Assembly: GCF_019393635.1 (NCBI RefSeq) | Contig: NC_057862.1 | Location: 477,962,669 to 478,026,668 of the forward strand | Length of the DNA stretch: 64,000 nt | DNA from: Dromiciops gliroides | Taxonomy: Eukaryota; Chordata; Mammalia; Microbiotheria; Microbiotheriidae | Reading direction: 5' to 3' | Shown: piece by piece, positions 1 to 12,506 of the stretch | How positions within the stretch are numbered: position 1 is the stretch's first letter | How the letters are laid out: every line of letters begins with the position of its first letter | Position numbers and translations under genes: made by a program | The notes under the pieces: model-generated | The model's input: the letters and a program-made list of their open reading frames with translations, nothing else | Databases searched by the model: none | Told to the model about the DNA's origin: nothing

Positions 1-930
1 TTCCACTTGGCCATCCTGATTCAGATCATCATCACATTTTAACTTGTCTGTGTAATAGCCTATTTGACTTGTCTTTCTGTTTCTGGTCATCCTTTCTATT
101 CCAATACTTGGAATGTTCTTTATTTCCTACTCAGGTGACATCCCTCATGTTCAAAAACCTTCAGTGGTTTAATGCCTTAACTTAGATTTCAAGAGCTTTT
201 ACAACCTAGTTTCAACCTGTGTTCCCTCCCTTTATTTATACTGCTCCATCTCACCAGTTCTGTGTTCCATTTAAACTATTGTGTAGTGGACTTAGAATCA
301 GGAAGGCTTGGCTTTGGATCCCAGCTCAAAGATACTTCATAGTTGTGTGATCTCAGGCAAGTCAGTTAGCCTCTGTTGCTTGATTTCTTTATCTGTAATA
401 AAGGGATAGCATCTGCCTCACACAGTTGTTATAAGGCTCAAGTGACAAAATATGTGTAAAACACTTTGCAAGCCTTAAAGCTTAATGTTAAATGCTTGCT
501 ATTTTTTTCATTGTTTTCTTTTTTTCCCATCTTTGTGCCATTGTTTAGCTGATACCCAACACCAGGAAGCCTTCCCATCCCTCATCCCAACCTTTCTAAC
601 CCTTTCCCATTCAGGTTCAACCTTGGGCATACTCTCCTGAAAGATGATTTCTCTGGTTCCCATCTACACCACCTGAATCTGGAAATGACCTCCCTCTTCT
701 ATACTTCCTTATAGGATATGATTTGAATGTTTCTTTTCCATTTATTTTGTATTGTATTGTATAATTTTTATTGCTTATATACATGTCTTATCCTTGTGCA
801 AGCTGAAGCTTGCAAGCTAGTTGAGGGCAAGAACTATCTCATTTCTTCTTTGTATTCTGATGTCTTATACATGACATACATTCATTTATTAAATGATGAT
901 GGCTCAGTTGAATATGAAGGGCTAGAGATA
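1..930 (+). repeat. L2 LINE fragment interrupted by MIR
   Basis: 1-284 resembles the L2 3' coding part (ttcaaaaaccttcagtgg). 535-900 resembles the L2 tail (gttgagggcaagaactatctc). A MIR lies between them at about 285-505. Both L2 parts are strongly diverged. All of this is inside a SPAST intron. Confidence 0.5.
285..505 (+). repeat. MIR SINE
   Basis: Near full-length, including tagtggacttagaatcagga, tgtgtgatctcaggcaagtc and ataaggctcaagtgacaaaa: the classic MIR order from tRNA-related head to tail. Confidence 0.8.
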
Positions 931-1059
931 GGGAGGTTTTGAGCATGATTAGAGACAGTGATTTAGTTAACAGATAGAAAGTAGAGCTGAATGTCTATTT
1001 GTGAATATAAGAAAAAAAGCTAAACTGTATGTCATCCAATAAGTCCAAGTATTTATTAA

Positions 1060-1209
1060 TTTTTTTTTTTTTTAGTGAGGCAATTGGGGTTAAGTGACTT
1101 GCCCAGGGTCACACAGCTAGTAAGTGTTAAGTGTCTGAGGCCGGATTTGAACTCAGGTACTCCTGACTCCAGGGCCAGTGCTCTATCCACTGCGCCACCT
1201 AGCTGCCCC
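1060..1209 (-). repeat. WSINE/MIR-type SINE
   Basis: Full-length short marsupial SINE with a poly(T) at its left end. It is flanked by an 18-bp direct repeat, agtccaagtatttattaa (1042-1059 and 1210-1227). It sits at the 3' edge of an antisense L2. Confidence 0.95.
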
Positions 1210-2165
1210 AGTCCAAGTATTTATTAAGGGTTTATTTACTATATACCAGGCACCGTGTACTGAGCACTACAAATATAAAAAAGAGAAAAAGTAGTCTCTT
1301 TCCTCAAAAAGCTTATGTTCTATGGGGAGACAAAATGCATGTAATTATATAGGTACAAGATATATAGATATAGATATGTATACAGAACACATGACAGGTA
1401 AACAGGGGAGAAATACTTGAGCTGAAGGAAGTGAGTGTAGTATAAGGGAAGGAAAGGCCTCTTGCAAAAGTGGAATTTTAGCAAAGTCCTGAAGGGATCC
1501 ATGGAAGTGAGCAGAGAAAGCATTCCAGACATGGGGGACAGCCAGGGCAAAGGCAGGGAGATTAGAGACTGGAGATAGAGTGTCATGTTCCAGGATCAGC
1601 AAGTAGGCTAGCATATATGGATTGGATGGTACAGGAGAGGAGTCTAGTGTAAGAAGACTAGAAATGTAGGGAAGGGCCAGGATATGAAGAGCTTTAAAGC
1701 CCAAACACAGGATTTTATATTTGATCCTAGAGGTAATAGGGACCCACTAGAATATATTGGTCAGACCTTTGCTTTAGAAAGATCGCTGTGGAGGGGGCAG
1801 CTAGGTGGCACAGTGGATAAAGCACCAGTCCTGGATTCAGGAGGATCTGAGTTCAAATCCAGCCTCAGACACTTAACACTTTCTAGCTGTGTGACCCTGG
1901 TCAAGTCACTTAACCCTCATTACCCTAAAAAAAAAAGAAAGAAAAAGGAAAGATCACTGTGGAGCCAAGGAGACCTATAAAAAGTTATTATAGTACTTCA
2001 AGCAAAAGGTAGTAAGGTCCTATATAAAAGTGTTTGCTGTGTGAATGGAGAAAAGTGGATGTATATGAGAAATGTTGTGAAGGTACAAGTGGCAACATTT
2101 GGCAATAGATTGGCTATGTGATGTCAGTTTGAGGGAGAAGTTGAGAATGGCAGGAAGGTTGCCAG
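1210..2165 (-). repeat. L2 LINE, antisense, part 1
   Basis: Reads as the reverse complement of the L2 3' end and ORF2 C-terminal part. On the minus strand it encodes the typical L2 stretch AFALAVPHVWNAFS. It is split by a SINE (1794-1948) and then by a sense L2 (2166-3624), and it resumes at 3625. Confidence 0.75.
1794..1948 (+). repeat. WSINE/MIR-type SINE
   Basis: Full-length with an A-rich tail. The flanking direct repeats aaagatc(g/a)ctgtggag (1778-1793 and 1949-1964) differ at one base. Confidence 0.95.
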
Positions 2166-3624
2166 GCTTTCCTTACATAACCCTCCTCTTCATTTGAATC
2201 ATGACCTCTAATCCTTTGAGCCCTCAATTCTTTCTCAGACTATTTCCCAATTACAAGCCACTCTCCCCATCTCAACTCCTTGGTGAACCAATTCAGCTCT
2301 TTACTATTCTCCTCTCTTGAATCCACAGTCCCCCTATCATATTGCTGATTATGCCCAGCCAAACCTCAGCCTTGGATCACTCCCACCATTCACCATCTTC
2401 ACTCATGCTGAATGAAGGTGGAGGATATCATACAGCCATTCTGACTGGATCCACTACATAACCTCATGTTACATAACTTCAACTGGGCCCTCTGCTTCTG
2501 GGCAATCCTGCTATATCTCCCATAGCAACTCACTGTCCCCCCTCTACATAGCATAGTGGCTGTTCCAAACCTTTTCATCCCTCCTCAAACCTCCCTCAGG
2601 TGTCCCTCAGGATTCTGTTCTGGGCCCTTTTCTTTACTTGGTAATCTCAGCTCCCATGAATATAATTACCATCTCTATGCAGATGATTTTCAAGTCTACC
2701 TTTTTTTGCCCCAATCTCTTGGCTGACGTCCAGCCTCATATCTCCAACTCCCTTTCCAGCATCTCAAAATGGATGTCCAGTGTCCAAAATAGAGAGATGA
2801 GAGGATCAAACCTAAGCTTTAGGAAAATCACTTTAGTGGCTCAGTGGAAGAAAGATTGGCGAGGGGAGTGACTTGAGAAGGCAGATCCATTAGGAGGCTA
2901 TTGCAATCGTCCAGCCATGTGATGATGAGGGTCTGAATGAGAGTAGTGTTAGTAACAGAAGTATTAAGAGGGTATATTGGAGAGGTTGCAAAGGTGCTAT
3001 CTTTCTTCCATTGAGCCACTAAGGTGATTTTCTTAAAGCTCAGGTTTGATCCTCTTATCCCTTTACTCAGTAAAATCCAGTGGCTTCCTGTTGTCTCCAA
3101 GAGCAAATAACAAAAACCTCTCTTTAGCGTTCAAAGTCTTTCGTTACCTCCTACCTTTGCAGTCTTCTTACCTTATTCCCCAACAGATACTCTGATCCAA
3201 TGATACTGGCCTCCTGGCTGTTCCAGAAACAGGGACATTCCATCTCTTGGCTCCAGGAATTTTCTCTAGCTATAGCCCATGCTTGGAATACTCTCCCCTC
3301 TTTCATTCAGTCTACTGACCTCCCTGACTTCCTTTTAGTTTCAACCAAAATCTTACCTTCTTCTGGAAGCCTTCCCCAATCCCTCTTAATTCCAGTGCCT
3401 TCTCTCAGTTAATCATTTTCTAGTTATCCTGTATATAGCTTGCTTTGTATTTGCATGTTGTCTTCCCCATTAGATTGTAAGCTCTTTGAGGGCACAGACT
3501 ATCTTTCTTTTTTTTGTTTGTTTGTTTTTACGGACTTTCTTTTACCTCTTTGTTATCCTTAGCACCTAGCACAGTGCCTGGCATATAGTAAATGCTTAAT
3601 AAATTTTTATTGATTGATCCATTG
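2166..3624 (+). repeat. L2 LINE, sense, inserted in antisense L2
   Basis: Carries L2 ORF2 C-terminal coding fossils (GSVLGPFLYLV-like, then SISKWMSS), the 3' coding part (3062-3400) and the L2 tail gcacctagcacagtgcctgg with AATAAA. A segment at about 2785-2997 is inverted and shares a ~60-bp inverted overlap with the sense sequence at 2998-3061. Confidence 0.7.
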
Positions 3625-4005
3625 GTTCCCTGCACAGTAATAGGGGCATTGGGAAGAGGAGAGGGTTTTGCGGGAAAGATAATAATTTCTGTTTTGAACA
3701 TTTTGAGTTTAAGATGTCTACAAGGTACCCAGTTCAAAATGTCTAGTAAACAAGGGGCAGCTAGGTGGAGGGGACAGTGGATAGAGCACCGGCCCTGGAG
3801 TCAGGAGTACCTGAGTTCAAATCCGGCCTCAGACACTTAACACTTACTAGCTGTGTGACCCTGGGCAAGTCACTTAACCCCAGTTGCCTCACTTAAAAAA
3901 AAAAAAGAAAGTCTAGTAAATAGTTAGTGATGTGCGACTGGAGGTCAGGAGAGAGGTTAGGGCTAGATATACAAATCTGAGAATCGCCTGAATAGAAATG
4001 TTTGT
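3625..4005 (-). repeat. L2 LINE, antisense, part 2
   Basis: Continues the antisense L2 of 1210-2165. On the minus strand it encodes HLKLKMFKTEIIIFPAKPSP, the L2 HLKLNMSKTELLIFPPKP-type motif. It is interrupted by a SINE at 3754. Confidence 0.75.
3754..3911 (+). repeat. WSINE/MIR-type SINE
   Basis: Full-length with an extra gg in the A box region and a poly(A) tail. Direct repeat gtctagtaaa on both sides. Confidence 0.93.
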
Positions 4006-4012
4006 TTTTTAA

Positions 4013-4147
<135 letters not shown>

Positions 4148-4309
4148 TGAGTAATTCTGTTTGGATTTGCATTTTTGTGAAGAAGTGGTTTTTTGTTTGA
4201 TTTCAAGTAAGTTTCATGATAAGGAGATGCAAATTTCTATATAATGTAAAATCTCTCCCTAAATATTTATATCTTCTCCAAAGGAATGTGTTTTATATGA
4301 CCTGATAGT

Positions 4310-5402
4310 AATGGATCTAAATTGTTCAGTTTATATTTTTCCCCCAGTGCTCTGTCCTAGATACCCTCTTCTCTTCTCCCTCTATAATAGACAGTCTATA
4401 CTATTTTTCTTGGTGAGGTCAACTCTACATTCAGTTATCATTTCTAATCTGGTTATCCATCCCTATCCTTCATCACATCTCCAAATACCTAGTGAATATC
4501 TCAAACTGTATAGCCTTAAAAACTGAACTAATTTTCTGTCTCCTCTTCCCCCCCTTCACCCTCCTCATCCTAAAATCTCTGGAAACAGCACCATTTCAGT
4601 CACCCAGGCTCAAACCTTGGGTGATATCTTTGACTACACAAGTACTTACTCTTTCTGTTTCTCTTTTGTCTCTTTCTCTCTGTCTGTCTCAATCACCTAC
4701 ATCCCCTTCTTTCCTCTGACACCATGACTACTGTGTTGCAGGCCTTCATCTCTTTGTACCTAGACTACTTCAATAATCTTCTATTTAGCCTCCCTACTTC
4801 TCCCCCACTTCTTTCCATCCTCCATTCAGCTCTCAAATTGATCTCTTAATGCATAGTTCTTACCATGTCACCCTCTTATTCAGTCAACTTCAGTGACTCC
4901 AATCTCCTCCAGAATCAAATAGAAAATTCTCTGGCTTTCAAAGGCTTTCATAATTTGGCTTGCCTTCTACCTTTCCAGTCTTCTTAAACCCTGTTTGTCC
5001 CCACATACTCTGAAATCCTGTAACATTGGCCTCTTTGCTATTCCTTGAACATGATACTTCATGTCCTGACTTCATACATTTTCACTGGCTGTCCTCCAGA
5101 ATTCTGTCCCTCCTCATCTGTGTCTCCTGGCTTTTGTGTCATCTTTCAAGTACAAGCTAAAATTTTGCCTTCCTCAAGAAGCCTTAACCCAATACATCTT
5201 ACTGTTAGTGCTTTCCCTCTGTTGACTTATCTGCAGTTTATCCTATCTAGATCTTGTTCGTGTAGTCTTCCCTTTTAGCCTGAACTTCTTTAGAGCAAGG
5301 GTATTTTGTAGTTGTTTTTGCCTTTTTTTGTATCCTCAATCCTTAGCATGGTGCCTGACATATAATAGGTGCTTAAGAAATGCTTGTTAACTAACTGACT
5401 CA
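4310..5402 (+). repeat. L2 LINE, sense
   Basis: About 1.1 kb of L2, from the GPLLFSLY-type coding region (ctcttctccctctataatag) to the tail agcatggtgcctgacatata. Old and diverged. Lies in SPAST intron 14. Confidence 0.7.
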
Positions 5403-5409
5403 CTGAGAT

Positions 5410-6105
5410 GTGAGACCAGTGTGAATTCAGAAATTGTTGAATGATTTCACCTTGGAAGAAGGTATAATACCATGCAGTAAGGAGTTGTTCATGAATATAC
5501 TAGTCAACATTTCTGTAGATGACTTGGATAAAAGAATAATTGACATTCTTGTGAGAAGTGCAAAACTGGGAGCAATAACCCACACTTTGACCTATAGGAT
5601 CCAAATGGAGCTTAATAGGATAAAAAGATGGGTCAAATCTGATAAGTTTAGTTAATAGAAATAAATTTAACATTTAGGGAGTTCATTTGTTAGGACCCAG
5701 GTGTAATATGGGGGGGCATAAAATTGATATCAGTTCTTATGAAAAACATCTGGAAGTTTTATTGAACTGAGAGTTAAGGTCAGTTCTCTGTGTGACTTGG
5801 AAGTACAAAATGCTAACGCTGTTTTAGGCTACATTAATAGTGATCTTCTATATTTGAAGTATTATGTTCAGTCCTAAGTACCACATTTTAGGAAGAATAT
5901 TAAGTTAAACAATTTCTTTAGAAAATAAAACCATGGTGGCTAGGAGACTGGTGATTGTGACAAAGGAGGCTAGATTGAAGGAATTGGCTTTAAGTATTTG
6001 AGGGGCTGTTTATTAGAAAAGGAATCTGATTTATACTACTTGGCCCCAGAACTGGGAACAATGAGTAGAAGTTGCAAAGAAACAGATGTAGAGTGGATTT
6101 AAGAA
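5410..6105 (+). repeat. CR1/L3 LINE, part 1
   Basis: The plus strand carries a CR1-type reverse transcriptase C-terminal fossil (ISVDDLDKRIIDIL, then LTYRIQMELNRIKRWVKS), followed by the CR1/L3 3' region (tatttgaggggctgtttatt, cttggccccagaactgggaa). It resumes at 6520 after an inserted L1 piece. Confidence 0.7.
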
Positions 6106-6519
6106 AATCTTTGAAATGACACATATGAAGAACATGGGAAATTGACTCAATAATGAGTGAAATAAGCAAAATCAAAAGAACAATATACATAATTACTACA
6201 GCAAGGTGAATGAAAAGACCACTAACAGGATGCCAAATTCTGAATAACTCAAAGAACTGGTGACATTACCAAATAACAGATAATGAAATTTTCTTCCTTG
6301 CTCATGACAGGGCTGAAGGATTCGTATGATATAATGTATATAGTGTCAGATGCACCCTCTGTAACAGGTGTTTATGTTTAACTGTTTTTCTTTGTTAGAG
6401 AGGGTTCAATGGTGGGAGTACTTTGGGCAGGGGAACTGAGAAGTGAGGGAGTATTTCCATAAATGACTGTATCCTAAAGACAAAAGGCATTGATAAAACT
6501 CCCCCCCCCCCAAAAAAAA
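6106..6519 (+). repeat. L1 3' fragment inside CR1/L3
   Basis: Resembles the marsupial L1 3' end (gagtgaaataagcaaaatca, acaatatacataattactac). It ends in a C-run and an A-run at 6500-6521, where CR1/L3 sequence resumes. Confidence 0.55.
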
Positions 6520-6705
6520 AAATTAGCTCCTCAAAAGTGAAATAAGTGATATGGCCAAAAGTAGTGGGTTCCTCTTTACTCTAAAGTTACTGGAACAAAG
6601 GCTGGATAACCACATGTTGAGGAACTCTGAGAGAATTCTTGTTCAGGTGCACATTAGATTATATGGCTAATGAGATTCCTTCCAGTTTTGAAATTGTATG
6701 CAAAT
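6520..6705 (+). repeat. CR1/L3 LINE, part 2 (3' end)
   Basis: Matches the conserved CR1/L3 tail: agtagtgggttcctctttac, aaaggctggataaccacatg, gagattccttccagttttga. Confidence 0.65.
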
Positions 6706-6913
6706 TTGATATCTTATACACACCTTTTTTCCATGTATGAATGCAGTGTCTCTTTATCCCATTTAACTGGCAGTTTGGTTCTTCTTCATTTCTTTTATAT
6801 CAGTTTCTTGGTTCTCTGTGAAAATGTTGCTTAAATATCTGAGAATATTAAAAGATTCAATGAGCACATTCACTTTTTTTTCCATTATACTTAACTGACT
6901 TTAAAATGCCACG

Positions 6914-7062
6914 TTCTTTTTTCTTTTAGTGAGGCAATTGGGGTTAAGTGACTTGCCCATGGTCATACAGCTAGTAAGTGTCAAGTGTCTGAGGCCGGAT
7001 TTGAACTCAGGTACTCCTGACTCCAGGGTTGGTGCTTTATCCACTGCGCCACCTAGCTGCCC
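6914..7062 (-). repeat. WSINE/MIR-type SINE
   Basis: Full-length antisense copy with a T-rich left end. Short flanking repeat (cgttcttt / tgttcttt). Confidence 0.93.
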
Positions 7063-7345
7063 CACATGTTCTTTATTTAAATCACTGAAAAGACCTTTCA
7101 GGTTGACATGCATATGTATATACCTGACAGGTGAATGATTACTGCTTTTCAGTTATAGTTTTATAAGTGAAGAATCAATTAAATCCTGGTATGAATTGAA
7201 ATTACACCATCTTTTAGATGAAGTATACTGCTACTAAATGTTCATTAGATTACTTTTTGACATCGTATATGGGGAACAAATTAAGTGAATCAAATTCAAT
7301 CACCTTTAGATAAAGTGAGAAGAGAAGGAAATGTTTTCATTTCTT

Positions 7346-7508
7346 TTTTTTTTTAATTAACTAATTTATTTTTAGTGAGGCAATTGGGGTTAAGTGACTC
7401 GCCCAGGGTCACACAGCTAGTAAGTGTTAAGTGTCTGAGGCCGGATTTGAACTCAGGTACTCCTGACTCCAGGGTCGGTGCTTTATCCACTGTGCCATCT
7501 AGCTGCCC
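7346..7508 (-). repeat. WSINE/MIR-type SINE
   Basis: Full-length antisense copy. Flanking repeat ttcatttcttttt on both sides. Confidence 0.95.
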
Positions 7509-7509
7509 C

Positions 7510-8119
7510 TTCATTTCTTTTTTAATTTTAACAAAAGTAATCTCTTTCTTATAGTTATACAGATTGTACCCAGTAAAACTGTTTCCATTTCTTAATTAAG
7601 TGACATACAGCAAAAGTGCTTTATTGATCTGGTTACCACACATTTTTCTTAATAACTTGAACAGACATTTTTTACCCTCAGCCTTCCTGCTGTGAGCTGA
7701 ACTTCCCTTGGATTTGCCACCAATACATTCCCATCTAGATCTGCCTTTTCCTAATCTTCAGGCTGTGTCCTTGTCCCTTCCACTTAGGCTCTAGGTCAAG
7801 GTAGATGTTAATCTGCTAATAGATCTATTAATGTGTTAATGAATTTCAGTGGTCTAAAGATCTCACCCCTCCCAGTAAACACCAAATTGCAGGATCTTTC
7901 TGAAGGTAGAAGAAATACTTTAACCTAAAGTAAAGTAATTATAGAAACTTCAAACCAGTGTAGAAGATTGGGGTGGGGGGCAGTGTAGAAGACAGGTGGA
8001 CCATATGATCATGCCATATAAGCAACTATTTATCCATAGAGAGTGCCAGACATCTCATTAAGATTTAATATTTCCAATGATATAAGTGTTTTGGTGTTTT
8101 TTCTTTCCCATTCTCCAAG
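7510..8119. other. SPAST: SPAST intron 14, no recognised element
   Basis: Unique-looking AT-rich intron. I see no repeat, RNA gene or conserved motif. Confidence 0.6.
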
Positions 8120-8190
8120 AATGACTGAAGGATACTCAGGAAGTGATTTAACAGCACTTGCAAAAGATGCGGCCCTGGGTCCCATACGAG
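8120..8190 (+). CDS. SPAST: SPAST coding exon (equals human exon 15)
   Basis: This 71-nt exon encodes (R)[19 protein letters not shown] followed by GPIR. The GYSGSDL stretch is the conserved C-terminal AAA motif of the meiotic-clade ATPases (spastin, katanin, fidgetin, Vps4). The acceptor is ccaag and the donor gtaggt. The exon completes the split Arg codon of the previous exon and ends one base into a Glu codon. By memory the human protein has Asp where this one has Glu in MT(D/E)GYSG. Confidence 0.97.
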
Positions 8191-9249
8191 GTAGGTGATA
8201 GACATATGACATTTCTATCTATTTTATTCTGTCTTTTGAAATTCACCTTGTAGATATTTTGCTATCAAAGGTTATGAGCACCCAAAGCATTTAAAATAGA
8301 TTTCCATTAATATACTTTTTCTCAAGTGGTATTGCTTACAAAGATCATTCCAAGACAGTTAACATTTCCATGACTACAAAATGTGGTATAGCTTCCAAGT
8401 AACAGCTTGTTTTTCATTTGAAAAACGAAGAGAGTCCACAATAGAATAAAACATTAACATAAACATTTCATTAGTAAAGAAACAAAGGATTCTTCTTTTT
8501 CCATTTTCTAGACTGAGAGAAACATAATCATATTGTTCTGATAACCATCTTTTTTACTTCCCAGTGTAATTCCTTTCCCTGTCCAGCGCACTCCTATTTG
8601 TTCTATCTCCCATTAGAATGTAAACTCCTTGTTGACAAGGATCATTCAGTATTTAATTTATGTTCATAATTCATCCTGTGGATGTCAAAAGGAAACCTCC
8701 TAGCCCTTATTGCCAACTCTAGTAATGTCTTCTGAATACTATGGTCATAACCATGAGAGGATTCTGTTTTCTATTTGAACCACAGCTTTTACTCCCATCA
8801 TCAGGATTGAGTCAATTTCTTCATCATGAGATAGAATGAACTACCTTTGAACTAATATTTAGCCATAACAATAAAATTGCCCTTTACTACTTCTCTTGGA
8901 CTCCTCAGATCCCTCCACATGCTTGGGAGATTTTGAGACGTGAATCATGGTGCTTGACTCAAAAGTGCTTGTTTTGATTAGTGAGTGGCCTCTCACCTTA
9001 CCTCTTTTTACAGATTTCTAGTAATTTTCTGTTGCTAGATAATGGTTTTAATTGATTTGGAACAAGATTGCTTGGAATTAAGTGCTTATTATAAACCTTC
9101 CACTGTGGTAGACATAATTAGAGCATTACTAGTATTCCCATCTGTTCAGCCATATTTTTTTTTAAAAAGCGACTAAAAAACAACATAACTAGTCATAGAT
9201 AAATTTATGGATAGGTTTTAGGGACTTACCTTGTGATTTCCATTAATAT
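8191..9249. other. SPAST: SPAST intron 15, no recognised element
   Basis: About 1 kb of intron without a repeat that I can name. Confidence 0.55.
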
Positions 9250-9560
9250 AGTAAATCCCCAGGAGGATGTCTACCCCAAGCATGTGAAGACTTCCCCTAA
9301 AAGAATGGGTGGCTGAGAACAATTGCTTCCAGTGGCCATGAAGGCAGCTGAAGCAATTGGTGTGGAGCTCTCAGAGCTTGGTCAGACATCAAAAACACCA
9401 AGGCCATACACTGCATCCTGAACCATGACCAGTTATGTTGGCTTTTGTCTTGCCACTGGACTTTGATAATTTTGAAGAGAGTGAGGCTGACTACTTTGCC
9501 CCTTTCAAACTTAGAGAGATGTTAAGAAATTGTGTCCTAACTACTCAATTCAAATCTCTT
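9250..9560 (+). repeat. Possible old SINE/RTE-type fragment
   Basis: The stretch from cccaggaggatgtctacccc to the aagagagtgaggctgactac region resembles a marsupial interspersed repeat I have seen in other loci. I cannot name the family. A short open frame across it is not a gene. Confidence 0.35.
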
Positions 9561-9924
9561 CACAGTAGAGCAAGGATCACTGGCAAAGATAAGTCATTTA
9601 TATTTTTAAACATTTTCTGCTATTTTGAAACAAACTAGAACAATATTTGAATGGTCTTCCATATGAATTACAAATTATCTTCTCCAGAATTAATAAGAGG
9701 GAGAGAAATAACAATCTCTACTATGCTTTAGCATTGTGCATATTGATTGGGTACCTCAAAGGAATGATTCCTTTTAATATTTTGAAGGATTTTATGTTAG
9801 TAAAATTATAATGTGTCTTCTCATCGAACATATACTTGCATATATACTTGTGTTTTATTGTTATGTAACAGGAACCCTAGTTTCATTTCTTACCCCCCCC
9901 CCAAATTTTTTTTATATTTTGTAG

Positions 9925-9965
9925 AACTGAAACCAGAACAAGTGAAGAATATGTCTGCCAGTGAG
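9925..9965 (+). CDS. SPAST: SPAST coding exon (equals human exon 16)
   Basis: This 41-nt exon encodes (E)LKPEQVKNMSASE, the linker and helix leading to the C-terminal cap. It has a gtag acceptor after a T-rich tract and a gtatac donor. It joins in frame to both neighbours, and its length equals that of human exon 16. A C-run followed by a T-run (9893-9920) lies just upstream in the acceptor region. Confidence 0.96.
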
Positions 9966-10556
9966 GTATACTGCTTTATCATTCCCTTTATATTTTTTTA
10001 AAAAGTCAGATGACTTACGTTAATTATTTTCTATTAGTTTTTTATCAAATGAGCTTTGTTCAAAATTTGCTTTTGTTTTGTTTAAGAATTCTACTAGAAA
10101 GTCTTTTTATACAGGACTTGCATAGTCAGAGTATCAGCTTAGCTAAGTTTGGAAGGCTAGCCATTGGTAATTTTTTTTTTCCTGCCAGTGCAACTTTAAA
10201 TAAGTTGCTATAGCAAGATGTTATAGGCTGTTTTGATGGAAAGAAAGCTCACACAAGAGAAATTTCGAAGCACTGAAGTAATAAAGATAGGGTCCTTTCA
10301 AATTTTATTCTTTTGAACAAGATTCTCATATAAAAAATTAAACATAAAATAATTATATTTAAGAAGCTATACTTTATTGTAGTAGCTTGTTTATGTAACT
10401 CCATACATACATTTACAATAATTTTCCTTTCAGAATCCCTCTGAAATAGGTTAATACAAGGATATTTGAGGTTCAGAAATATTGGCTCCAAATCCAACAC
10501 CCTTTCCACCTGCCATGCTGCCTGCCACATTTTTTTAATGTCTAAATTGACCTTTA
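9966..10556. other. SPAST: SPAST intron 16, left part
   Basis: AT-rich. No element recognised apart from the SINE at 10571. Confidence 0.5.
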
Positions 10557-10570
10557 TGATGATCTTTAAA

Positions 10571-10718
10571 TTTTTGTGTGTATGTGTGAAGCAGTTGGGG
10601 TTACGTGACTTGCCTAGGGTCACACAGCTAGTAAGTGTCAAGTGTCTGAGACTGAATTTGAACTCAGGTCCTCCTGACTCCAGAGCTGGTGCTCCATCCA
10701 CTATGTCACCTAGCTGCC
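10571..10718 (-). repeat. WSINE/MIR-type SINE
   Basis: Antisense copy with a perfect 14-bp target duplication tgatgatctttaaa (10557-10570 and 10719-10732). Confidence 0.95.
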
Positions 10719-10935
10719 TGATGATCTTTAAAATTATGGGTGGTGACAAAAGAGCTTTAACTTCTCATATAGATGTGCTGTCACTTTAAGAAACATAAAA
10801 ATTCAGAGTTCATTTTACATAGTAAGTTCGCTTTGTTTAAAACATTAGCATTAATAAGACATTTTCATACCATATTTTGAAGAATATAATGTATAAAACA
10901 TAGTTCTCTCTTTGTAACATTAATGAACAGGATAA

Positions 10936-11151
<216 letters not shown>

Positions 11152-11316
11152 AGAAGTACTTGTGTGAGACTAAGATTATGTTTACCTGCCAAGAAGGAAA
11201 AGAATTATTTCCAAGGAGCAGCTGGTTTAAACTGCTGAAATTCGGCCTGAGTTTATGGGATCCTACAGATTCTCACAACTATTTGTGCACTAAACTTGAA
11301 CCAGAAAGCAAATTTG

Positions 11317-11322
11317 AATAAA
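11317..11322 (+). terminator. SPAST: Polyadenylation signal, proximal SPAST candidate
   Basis: A canonical AATAAA lies 166 nt after the SPAST stop. It would give a very short 3' UTR. A second hexamer is at 11415. Confidence 0.4.
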
Positions 11323-12506
11323 AACATATAATGTGAATAGAAAACTTTTGCTGTTTAAGGCATCCTTGCCTTTATAGTCAGGGTTTCCTTGCTGGGTACT
11401 GTATATTAGAGCACAATAAAAAAAAGATTAAGATCTTCTAGCAGTTTAATCATGGTGTGAATAATAATTTGTATATGTTGTCACAGATGAAAGTATTCCA
11501 GAGATATTGAATGGTAGAAGGCAGCAGCACCTTTGGTCTTCTGTCTTCTCACTTTTTTTCCTCGTAACACATTTTTTTTCCATTACCCCATCCCACAGTT
11601 GTCTTAACTATAACATCTAATTGGAATGCCAAATGCTGTAAGTTTATTTTATTGTTCAAAATCCTATCCACTGTGCCAAATGAAACTTTTTCCCTATGCA
11701 ACAAAAACAGGAAAAAGGATTCTCAATATTAGGTTTTTTAGTTGCATAAATCTGTAAATATATTATTAAGCACTTGGGGTTTTTTCCCTCGGATTTTTTT
11801 CTGTTATATTGCTACCAAACAATTGATCGGTTTGATAGCAACAAAACTAGTTTAAAAAAAAAAAACAAACCTAAGGAGTAACTGTTACTTTTTCACACAA
11901 CTTGTGGCCCAATTCACATTTGGAATACAGTATTTTTTTTCCTTTTAGTATATTTGTAAAGACTCAATTACAATGCTTTTCCATGGTCTTAATTTGTTTG
12001 CTCCTGGAATCAATCTGTTTAAAACAGCCAACATTAACTACTGTTACACTGGTTTAGAAGGGAAGAAAAGGGGTAAGTTATTGACTAAAGCATTTCTAAT
12101 TTTTTTGCTTCTTTCAGACTGTTTACAGGAATACTTATAAGCCAGCAAAACTATCATCCTTAATTCTTACTAGTGATTAATCTATTCAGCCAAGCTTTAA
12201 AATAAGAGGTTATTGGATTTTTATACATTGCATACAGTAACATTTTATAGGTTTCATGTGCTCACTTTGTATGCTAAAAATCTTAGACCCAGCTAATCTG
12301 CTTTTTTTTAATACATGTAACTGTTTGTATAAATATGCCTGAATTTTTAATTATGAAAATGAAATTGTAGTAAATAGAAACTCTTAAATCATGATCTATT
12401 AAATATTGTAATAAAGGGAAATGGATATTTGCCCTTAGTTTACTTGTTAAAATTTTGTTTACAACATTACCTGTGGTGCTCATATGCTATTGTTACAACT
12501 GGAGAG

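Noticed and set aside
1345-1704. 119-codon minus-strand frame
   Set aside because: It is the C-terminal coding fossil and 3' end of an antisense L2 LINE (AFALAVPHVWNAFS block), not a host gene.
9435-9638. 67-codon plus-strand frame in SPAST intron 15
   Set aside because: Overlaps a probable old repeat. No splice sites in phase with SPAST.
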